This document shows positions 1 through 4,948 of a stretch of 8,523 nucleotides of DNA, one piece after another (within the stretch, counting starts at the first letter, position 1; each line of letters opens with the position of its first letter). A model generated the notes under the pieces. That model saw nothing but the letters and a program-made list of their open reading frames with translations, was not told the origin of the DNA and ran no database searches. Source of the stretch: Bacteroidales bacterium (lineage in GTDB: Bacteria > Bacteroidota > Bacteroidia > Bacteroidales > UBA7960); contig PWNO01000143.1 in assembly GCA_003557765.1 (NCBI GenBank), positions 1-8,523 on the forward strand, written 5' to 3'. A program made the position numbers and the translations under genes.

Positions 1-502
1 ACCTGTTTTGCTGCCTGATGGCCAGGTGGCGTGTATCCACAAAATAATTAATGCAAAAATTTCGGTGCGAGTTAATGAGAAATATCTTTTTGAAGAGGGT
101 CAGCAGGCTTCTGGTCAGCCATAACCGGCGTGGGTTGGTCACGATGAAATAGTCGATGTCGTCATCCGGAGCCGCAAATCCTTTGGAGAGAGAGCCGGAG
201 ATAAATACAGCCTGCACAAAAGGAAAGGCAGCCATGATCTTCGTATAACGGCGAGCGGTTTTTAACCGCGCTGATGCCCGGAGGTTGCCGTCAATCCTTT
301 GCCGGACGGATTCATTGTCTTCTCCAATAAAATAGTATCCTGCATATTCACGAATCAGTCCTCTATACACAAAATCCTGTAGCATCTCTTCCATCTTCTG
401 CCGCTGATCATCTGAAATGCCAGCATACAAGATGAGTTCTTCGGCCGTGAGCGGATAAGAAAACACATCGAAATACAACAAAGTCCGGATAACTTCTTTC
501 AT
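1..502 (-). CDS. Nucleotidyltransferase-fold protein with N-terminal winged-helix-like region (C-terminus beyond window)
   Basis: The frame is open from an ATG at 502-500 to the left edge, giving 167 residues without a stop, so the C-terminus is missing. Residues about 1-60 look like a winged helix: they start MKEVIRTLLYFDVFSYPLT and end in a wing-like REYAGYYFIGE. Residues 100-121 carry the nucleotidyltransferase signature: G103-S104 in FISGSLSKG, then D115-I-D117 in PDDDIDYFIV, matching the family pattern GS-x(about 10)-DhD. Family members transfer a nucleotide to a small molecule, protein or RNA; the substrate cannot be read from this part. The gene follows the carboxylase operon on the same strand with a 94-bp gap that holds two perfect palindromes, so it may be read through from the operon or separately controlled. 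I cannot give a specific name. A toxin-antitoxin MNT-type role is less likely because of the winged-helix extension and the absence of a HEPN partner next door. Confidence 0.75.
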   Translation of the reverse strand, partial: MKEVIRTLLYFDVFSYPLTAEELILYAGISDDQRQKMEEMLQDFVYRGLIREYAGYYFIGEDNESVRQRIDGNLRASARLKTARRYTKIMAAFPFVQAVFISGSLSKGFAAPDDDIDYFIVTNPRRLWLTRSLLTLFKKIFLINSHRNFCINYFVDTRHLAIRQQNR

Positions 503-510
503 GGCTTCTA

Positions 511-530
511 TGCTTACGTGGCAGTAAGCA
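511..530 (-). promoter_or_regulatory. Short hairpin just upstream of the nucleotidyltransferase start
   Basis: TGCTTAC (511-517) and GTAAGCA (524-530) are perfect 7-bp inverted repeats around a 6-nt loop. The hairpin ends 8 nt before the ATG at 502, where it could block ribosome access in an RNA or act as a small DNA operator. Function is inferred from position only. Confidence 0.35.
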
Positions 531-538
531 AGGCAGTC

Positions 539-562
539 TAATAAACAAACGGTTGTTTATTA
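539..562 (-). promoter_or_regulatory. Perfect 10-bp palindrome between pccB and the nucleotidyltransferase gene (operator or terminator stem)
   Basis: TAATAAACAA (539-548) and TTGTTTATTA (553-562) are perfect inverted repeats around a 4-nt centre (ACGG). The site lies 34 nt beyond the pccB stop and 36 nt before the next start on the same strand. No T-run follows it on the minus strand, so it is not a textbook intrinsic terminator. The AAACAA/TTGTTT half-sites resemble dimeric repressor operators such as those of TetR-like proteins. Which role it has is not settled. Confidence 0.4.
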
Positions 563-596
563 AGGTCAAACAAACGAAAGGATAATTAGTTCGATA

Positions 597-2126
597 TTAA
601 AGTGGCAGGTTCCCGTGTTTTTTCGGGGGGAGGTTATCGCGTTTGTTTACAGTCATTTCCAGTGCCTGGATAAGCTTCAGGCGGGTGTCGCGTGGGTAGA
701 TGATCTCATCGAGGTACCCCAGACCTGCTGCTTTGTAAGGTGTACAGAATGTTTTCCTGTAATCACCCACAGCTTTAGCTTTTTGTTCGTCGGTCAATTT
801 ATTCCGGTAAAGGATGCTTACAGCCCCATCGGCACCCATCACAGCGATCTCTGCACCTGGGTAAGCATAGTTAACATCGCCTCCAAGCTGTTTGCTTGAC
901 ATCACGCAATATGCCCCTCCATAGGCTTTGCGTGTGATCACATTGATTTTGGGAACGGTGGCTTCCGCATAGGCGTATATGAGCTTGGCTCCGTGTTTGA
1001 TGATGCCTCCATACTCCTGGTCCACACCGGGCAGAAAGCCTGGCACATCGGTAAAGGTCACCAGAGGGATGTTAAAGGCATCGCAGAAGCGCACAAAGCG
1101 CGCAGCCTTGTTGGATGCGTCGATGTCGAGCACCCCGGCCAGCGCTGCGGGTTGGTTGGCTACGAAGCCGACCGGTTTGCCGTTAAGGCGTCCAAAGCCT
1201 ATGGCCACGTTGCGCGCGTAGTCGGGCTGGACCTCAAAAAAATGATGGTCGTCCACTACACTGTATATAATGTCTTTGATGTCGTATGGCTTGTTGGGGT
1301 TGTCCGGCACCAGGCTTTGGAGCTTCTCATCGGTACGGTGGGCTGAATCCGTGCAGGGTTTCACCGGCGGATCTTCCATGTTATTGGAAGGCAAAAAACT
1401 AAACAGTTCACGGATCATCATCATGGCTTGTTCATCATCCTCGGCACGGAAGTGCGCCACACCACTCTTGCTGTTGTGCGTGTTGGCACCACCCAGTTCG
1501 TTTTTAGTGACCTCTTCGTGGGTCACTGTTTTGATGACATCCGGTCCGGTCACAAACATGTAGCTGGTTTCCCTGGTCATGAAAATAAAATCGGTCAGTG
1601 CGGGAGAGTACACGGCACCACCCGCACAGGGGCCGAGAATGGCGGAGATTTGCGGGATCACTCCGCTGGCCCGCACATTGCGCATAAAAATGTCAGCGTA
1701 TCCGGCGAGGCTTTCTACTCCTTCCTGGATACGTGCGCCGCCGCTGTCGTTTAGTCCGATCAGTGGAGCCCCCATCTTCATGGCCAAGTCCTGCACTTTG
1801 AGGATCTTGTCGGCATTGGCGCGGCTTAATGAGCCGCCAAATACGGTAAAATCCTGTGCAAACAGGTAGACCAGGCGGCCATCAATCTTGCCATAGCCAG
1901 TCACCATGCCGTCGCCGGGAATCCGTTGTTTGTCCATGCCAAATTCATGGTTGCGGTGCACGACCAGCTTATCCAGTTCCACAAAAGTCTCCGGATCAAG
2001 CAGCATGTCGATGCGCTCCCGGGCTGTTTTGCGTCCGGATGCGTGAATCTTTTCAATGCGCTCCGGACCGCCGCCTTCTTCTGCCTGCCGGTGTCGCTTT
2101 TCCAGTTCGTCGTATTTGTCCTTCAT
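597..2126 (-). CDS. pccB: Acyl-CoA carboxylase carboxyltransferase (beta) subunit, propionyl-CoA carboxylase type
   Basis: This 509-residue protein matches the usual length of PccB-type carboxyltransferases, which move the carboxyl group from carboxybiotin to an acyl-CoA, classically propionyl-CoA to (S)-methylmalonyl-CoA, in a cytoplasmic complex. Both crotonase-fold halves are visible: the N-domain with [19 protein letters not shown] (126-144) and [12 protein letters not shown] (166-176), and the C-domain with [21 protein letters not shown] (360-380), RKAYGGAY (399-406) and [12 protein letters not shown] (425-436). The two Gly-Gly loops (169-170, 403-404) form the oxyanion holes. The C-terminus [11 protein letters not shown] is typical of the family. 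The ATG at 2126 is chosen because [11 protein letters not shown] matches the family N-terminus; a GTG 37 codons upstream keeps the frame open but adds non-homologous sequence. Residue 407 is Cys where propionyl-specific enzymes usually have Asp, so the acyl specificity is less certain than the family. It is the last gene of a carboxylase operon. Confidence 0.95.
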   Translation of the reverse strand: MKDKYDELEKRHRQAEEGGGPERIEKIHASGRKTARERIDMLLDPETFVELDKLVVHRNHEFGMDKQRIPGDGMVTGYGKIDGRLVYLFAQDFTVFGGSLSRANADKILKVQDLAMKMGAPLIGLNDSGGARIQEGVESLAGYADIFMRNVRASGVIPQISAILGPCAGGAVYSPALTDFIFMTRETSYMFVTGPDVIKTVTHEEVTKNELGGANTHNSKSGVAHFRAEDDEQAMMMIRELFSFLPSNNMEDPPVKPCTDSAHRTDEKLQSLVPDNPNKPYDIKDIIYSVVDDHHFFEVQPDYARNVAIGFGRLNGKPVGFVANQPAALAGVLDIDASNKAARFVRFCDAFNIPLVTFTDVPGFLPGVDQEYGGIIKHGAKLIYAYAEATVPKINVITRKAYGGAYCVMSSKQLGGDVNYAYPGAEIAVMGADGAVSILYRNKLTDEQKAKAVGDYRKTFCTPYKAAGLGYLDEIIYPRDTRLKLIQALEMTVNKRDNLPPKKHGNLPL

Positions 2127-2130
2127 GTGT

Positions 2131-2241
2131 TTATAGTTTTTCTGTTCGCTGTAAATCAATGTCTTGTGGTTTAGTTTCACGCTGGGAATCACAGAAGATT
2201 TTGTTGAGATTCGCCAGATTTGAATTTTTCCTTGCACTCAT
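2131..2241 (-). CDS. Possible small protein (36 aa) directly upstream of pccB
   Basis: An ATG at 2241-2239 opens a 36-codon frame ending in TAA at 2133-2131, only 4 nt before the pccB ATG. It begins [13 protein letters not shown] and ends [10 protein letters not shown]; it is hydrophilic, contains one Cys and has no recognisable domain. It lies in the 201-bp gap between the carrier-protein gene and pccB, and its stop position would suit translational coupling. Actinobacterial acyl-CoA carboxylases have a small epsilon subunit near the beta gene, but I see no similarity to it. Chance is a fair alternative: the overlapping frame used by the GTG extension of pccB is also open here, and nothing in composition or start context marks this frame as coding. 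Confidence 0.2.
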   Translation of the reverse strand: MSARKNSNLANLNKIFCDSQRETKPQDIDLQRTEKL

Positions 2242-2327
2242 AATCATTCCCTGGTGCGTCAAATTTTGGATTTCACTTGATATGTTGGCAAAATGTCATA
2301 ACGTTGAAACATCCGGGCTGGCTATGA

Positions 2328-2840
2328 TCAGGAATAATCAATATGGATGATTGGCTGGCGGCCATCTACGTTTTCGCCTTCAGATACGTCCACTGCAGTG
2401 ACCACACCGGCAACCGATGCCTTGTATTCGCTCTCCATTTTCATGGCGGATATCACCACGAGGGTTTGGCCTGCCTCCACATGATCTCCCTCTTTAACGT
2501 ACAGTTTTACTACCTTGCCAGGAATAGGGGAACTGATCACTGCTTCTGCCTCGTCATCTGCTTCGCGCCTGCTGGCCAGGTATTTCGATTCTGCATCTAT
2601 GATCTCTACCTCAAAGCTCTTTTTTGTGGTGTTCACATTGTATTTCTTAACCCCCTCAAGGGGAATCAATTCCACATTATAAGATTTATTCTCGTGTAGG
2701 ATGGAATAACTGCCCCGGTTGATCTTTACAAAGTCCAGGGCATATTCTCTGCCATCAACGGAAACAAGCAATTTGTTGCCGTGATGGCTGATCACTTCTA
2801 TCTGTGCAATGCGGTCTTTTAGCTTTACTTCGTATGACAT
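2328..2840 (-). CDS. Biotin carboxyl carrier protein subunit of acyl-CoA carboxylase
   Basis: The 170-residue protein ends in a complete biotinyl/lipoyl domain (about 100-168). It starts SSPIPGKVVKLYVKEGDHVEAG and carries the biotinylation motif AMKME, with K134 as the lysine to be biotinylated by biotin protein ligase. Residues 1-95 form a beta-rich region (for example SFEVEIIDAESKYLASR) that resembles, by pattern, the stretch preceding the biotin domain in PccA alpha chains. In those it helps dock the alpha chain onto beta, so the N-terminus may be a docking domain; this is inference. The swinging biotin shuttles carboxyl groups between the biotin carboxylase and the carboxyltransferase encoded on either side. 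The ATG at 2840 lacks an obvious Shine-Dalgarno. An MmdC-type sodium-pump carrier is less likely because a biotin carboxylase is encoded next door and no membrane beta subunit is seen. Confidence 0.93.
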   Translation of the reverse strand: MSYEVKLKDRIAQIEVISHHGNKLLVSVDGREYALDFVKINRGSYSILHENKSYNVELIPLEGVKKYNVNTTKKSFEVEIIDAESKYLASRREADDEAEAVISSPIPGKVVKLYVKEGDHVEAGQTLVVISAMKMESEYKASVAGVVTAVDVSEGENVDGRQPIIHIDYS

Positions 2841-2858
2841 GTGGACCGGGTTTTTATC

Positions 2859-2907
2859 TGTTTATGTTTTTTCAAGTTTTTGGTTACCTGATGTTTATGT
2901 TTTTTCA
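2859..2907. repeat. Pair of 16-bp direct repeats between pccA and the carrier-protein gene
   Basis: TGTTTATGTTTTTTCA occurs identically at 2859-2874 and 2892-2907, 33 nt apart start to start, in the 132-bp gap upstream of the carrier-protein gene. Both copies lie within 70 nt of the ATG at 2840. The repeats are T-rich on the plus strand and A-rich in the mRNA. They may be a leftover duplication or paired regulatory sites. Confidence 0.6.
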
Positions 2908-2915
2908 CCAGGTCT

Positions 2916-2972
2916 GCTATTGGCCTTTAACTTTTGGCTTTCTTGCCACTAGCCAATAGCCAACAGCCAATA
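2916..2972 (-). repeat. Tandem 7-mer array with inverted copies, abutting the pccA stop codon
   Basis: Four exact-length heptads, GCCACTA, GCCAATA, GCCAACA and GCCAATA, fill 2945-2972 and touch the pccA stop (2973-2975). Read in the mRNA direction they are TATTGGC, TGTTGGC, TATTGGC and TAGTGGC. Inverted copies lie at 2917-2924 (CTATTGGC) and 2934-2939 (TTGGCT). The first pairs perfectly with 2952-2959 and the second with 2951-2956, so the RNA after the stop codon can fold back on itself. The array could be an mRNA-stability or processing element within the operon, or a dispersed intergenic repeat. Confidence 0.7.
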
Positions 2973-4478
2973 TCAAAGCTTCAGGACACTGCGCACCCTT
3001 GAATAATCCTTCCAGTTGTTTTTCAGCGCGGTCATTTCTTTTGGGCTGGCTTTGCGTATTTTTTGAAGGTATTCCATCAGCGCGGAAATCATCACGATGT
3101 CTTCGCAATGTTGATCACAGGCCTCGCGTACCATGAGGGTATCTTCGTTTTCGTCTATAAAGTGGGTGGTATAATCCCCCTCAATAAATCCCGCTGTGTG
3201 CATGATGCGTTCGAGGAAGCGCAGGTTGTTTTTTACCCCGGTGATCTTAAACTCCTGGAGGGCCCGCCTGCTGCGTTCCAGGGCTTCATTTCTGTCCTTT
3301 CCCCAGACGATCAGTTTGGCGATCAGGGGGTCATAGTAAAGGGGGATTTCAAAGCCTTCATAAATGGAGCCATCTACACGGACGCCAACACCATAAGGGA
3401 TGTCGATATGCGTCACCCGTCCCGGTGCCGGCATGAACTGGTTTTCCGGATCTTCGGCATATACACGGCATTCGATAGCATGGCCCTGCTGTTTGAGTTC
3501 ATCCTGCCGGAGAGCCAATGGCTGACCGTTGGCAATGTGAATTTGCTCTTTTACCAGGTCCACGCCAACGACCCGTTCGGTGATGGGATGTTCAACCTGC
3601 AGCCGGGTGTTCATCTCAAGAAAATAATAATTCAGATCCTTGTCAACGATAAACTCGATGGTGCCGGCTCCTTCGTAATTCACTGCACGGGCAGCTGCAA
3701 CGGCAGCATCACCCATCTGTTGCCGGCGTTCTGGAGTGAGGATGGGAGAGGGTGTCTCTTCCACAATTTTTTGATGGCGCCGTTGCACGGAGCATTCCCG
3801 CTCAAAGAGCTGCACGATATTCCCATGCTGATCTGCCAGAATCTGGAACTCGATATGGTGTGGCGATTCAATGTACTTCTCGATGAACACGGCATCATCG
3901 CCGAAAGCAGTGCTCGCCTCTGAGCGGGCTGCCCGCAAAGCTGGCTTTACTTCCTTCTCGTGCTTTACCAAACGCATGCCTTTGCCTCCTCCGCCAGCAG
4001 AAGCCTTGATCATCACCGGCAACCCAATTTCCCTGATCACCTGCAGGGCCTCCTGTTCATCGGTGATGGCATCTCCCGTGCCCGGCACAACAGGCACACC
4101 TGCAGCCGTCATCGTTTTGCGGGCCTTGATCTTGTCACCCATGGTCGACATGGCATGCGAAGAGGGACCAATGAAAATGATGCCCGCCTCCTTGCAGCGT
4201 TCCGGAAATTCCGGGTTTTCAGACAAAAATCCATAACCGGGATGGATGGCATCTGCCCCACTTTCGCGGGCAGCAGCAAGGATGTTGTCAATGTGCAAGT
4301 AGGATTGGACCGATGGGGAAGGGCCGATGTGCCAGGCTTCATCTGCGTAAAGCACATGAAGGGCACATCTGTCTGCATCTGAATACACTGCCACCGTGCC
4401 AATACCCATCTCGCGACAGGAGCGGATAATGCGTACCGCAATCTCGCCACGGTTGGCAACGAGTATTTTTTTAATCAT
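2973..4478 (-). CDS. pccA: Acyl-CoA carboxylase biotin carboxylase (alpha) subunit, without fused biotin domain
   Basis: This 501-residue ATP-grasp enzyme carboxylates the biotin of the carrier protein using ATP and bicarbonate. The N-terminus MIKKILVANRGEIAVRIIRS is diagnostic for biotin carboxylases. Key residues align with E. coli AccC: K116, K158 before the glycine-rich loop AGGGGKGM (161-168), H208, ECSVQRRHQK (228-237), and the core EMNTRLQVEHP (288-298) holding E288, N290, R292, Q294 and E296, plus R338. The ATP-binding and catalytic set is therefore intact. The C-terminal 50 residues extend beyond the AccC core but contain no biotin domain; that domain is the separate 170-residue gene downstream. 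It is first in the operon, 132 bp ahead of the carrier gene, with an AT-rich leader (AAGAATAGAAA just before the ATG). The same protein could serve acetyl-CoA carboxylation; the pccA name rests on its PccB-type partner. Confidence 0.93.
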   Translation of the reverse strand: MIKKILVANRGEIAVRIIRSCREMGIGTVAVYSDADRCALHVLYADEAWHIGPSPSVQSYLHIDNILAAARESGADAIHPGYGFLSENPEFPERCKEAGIIFIGPSSHAMSTMGDKIKARKTMTAAGVPVVPGTGDAITDEQEALQVIREIGLPVMIKASAGGGGKGMRLVKHEKEVKPALRAARSEASTAFGDDAVFIEKYIESPHHIEFQILADQHGNIVQLFERECSVQRRHQKIVEETPSPILTPERRQQMGDAAVAAARAVNYEGAGTIEFIVDKDLNYYFLEMNTRLQVEHPITERVVGVDLVKEQIHIANGQPLALRQDELKQQGHAIECRVYAEDPENQFMPAPGRVTHIDIPYGVGVRVDGSIYEGFEIPLYYDPLIAKLIVWGKDRNEALERSRRALQEFKITGVKNNLRFLERIMHTAGFIEGDYTTHFIDENEDTLMVREACDQHCEDIVMISALMEYLQKIRKASPKEMTALKNNWKDYSRVRSVLKL

Positions 4479-4551
4479 TTTCTATTCTTTGGTGAAACTT
4501 TCCTTCACATAAAATTAAACAAATTTTTAAAAACAAAACAATAAATACATT

Positions 4552-4584
4552 TGTAAATATCTATATGTAATGTAAATGATGTAA
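4552..4584 (-). promoter_or_regulatory. Cluster of four TTACA words upstream of pccA
   Basis: Read toward pccA, TTACA occurs at 4584-4580, 4575-4571, 4570-4566 and 4556-4552, about 75-105 nt before the start codon. Clustering of one word upstream of an operon suggests protein-binding half-sites, but spacing is irregular (14, 5 and 9 nt) and AT-rich DNA produces such clusters by chance. Confidence 0.25.
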
Positions 4585-4790
4585 TTGATTATTACGGTTT
4601 ACTGGCATTGCATTATTTCTGGTTTTTAGGAAATATCTGGCGTGTCGACAGGTATACTCTTGGAATAGCATAATATAAGGGCAGCTTTTCTGGCCCGGCA
4701 TCTGACCTGAATCAAAAGCATGCAGAATACAAATTAAAAGGCTGATCCGCAAAGCCAGCGCAAGGTGATGACTCCGGATTTTTATTTATG

Positions 4791-4821
4791 TTTGCCACAT
4801 TGTCATGTGTTGGCATATTTG
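4791..4821 (+). promoter_or_regulatory. Candidate Bacteroidetes-type promoter for the Trx-TrxR gene
   Basis: TTTG at 4791-4794 is followed after 19 nt by CATATTTG (4814-4821), which matches the Bacteroidetes -7 box TAnnTTTG at all but the first base. Spacing fits the -33/-7 layout known for the primary sigma factor of this phylum. A start a few bases downstream would give a leader of about 120 nt that includes the 24-codon frame at 4873. A 5-bp inverted repeat (TGCCA 4793-4797, TGGCA 4811-4815) overlaps the site. A lone exact TATGTTTG at 4787-4794 is an alternative -7 box. Confidence 0.3.
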
Positions 4822-4872
4822 GTGCATTGGCAAGACTTTTGGTAAAAGGAATACATATATAGATAAAAGCAT

Positions 4873-4947
4873 ATGAAGTGTTGCAGTAGTGCTTTGCTTG
4901 TAGCCTGTGCAGTTATCAGAATGACTAACACAATTAAAAACCAATGA
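4873..4947 (+). CDS. Possible Cys-containing leader peptide (24 codons) upstream of the Trx-TrxR gene
   Basis: ATG at 4873 begins a 24-codon frame with a Cys pair at codons 3-4 (MKCCSSALLVACAV), a third Cys at codon 12, and TGA at 4945-4947. The stop is one base before the ATG of the Trx-TrxR gene (4949). It is preceded by an A-rich AGATAAAAGCAT and would lie within a transcript from the candidate promoter at 4791-4821. Short Cys-rich leader frames act as cysteine-responsive attenuators in mycobacteria; a similar role here is speculation. Chance occurrence is a real alternative, since the frame is short. Confidence 0.25.
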   Translation: MKCCSSALLVACAVIRMTNTIKNQ

Positions 4948-4948
4948 T

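Larger units (their letters stand above)
4479..4948. other. Divergent intergenic region between the carboxylase operon and the Trx-TrxR gene
   Basis: These 470 bp are AT-rich and must hold the promoters of both flanking transcription units. The half near the carboxylase operon has four TGTAA words (4552, 4566, 4571, 4580; TTACA in the direction of pccA). The other half has a promoter-like site near 4791-4821 and a 24-codon reading frame at 4873-4947. A 63-codon minus-strand frame (4752-4561) shows no family resemblance and is not annotated as a gene. I found no good pccA promoter match on the minus strand. Confidence 0.7.

Noticed and set aside
2127..2237. N-terminal extension of pccB from a GTG at 2237
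   Set aside because: The added 37 residues do not look like a carboxyltransferase N-terminus, whereas [11 protein letters not shown] from the ATG at 2126 does.
3063..3923. A 286-codon plus-strand open frame
   Set aside because: It lies fully antisense to the biotin carboxylase, whose catalytic motifs are complete; the reverse frame has no family pattern.
597..4478. A sodium-pumping methylmalonyl-CoA decarboxylase (MmdABCD) locus
   Set aside because: No membrane beta or small delta subunit is present and a complete biotin carboxylase is, so the locus is a carboxylase.
4561..4752. A 63-codon minus-strand frame in the divergent region
   Set aside because: No domain, odd composition, and it occupies the expected promoter region; most likely chance.
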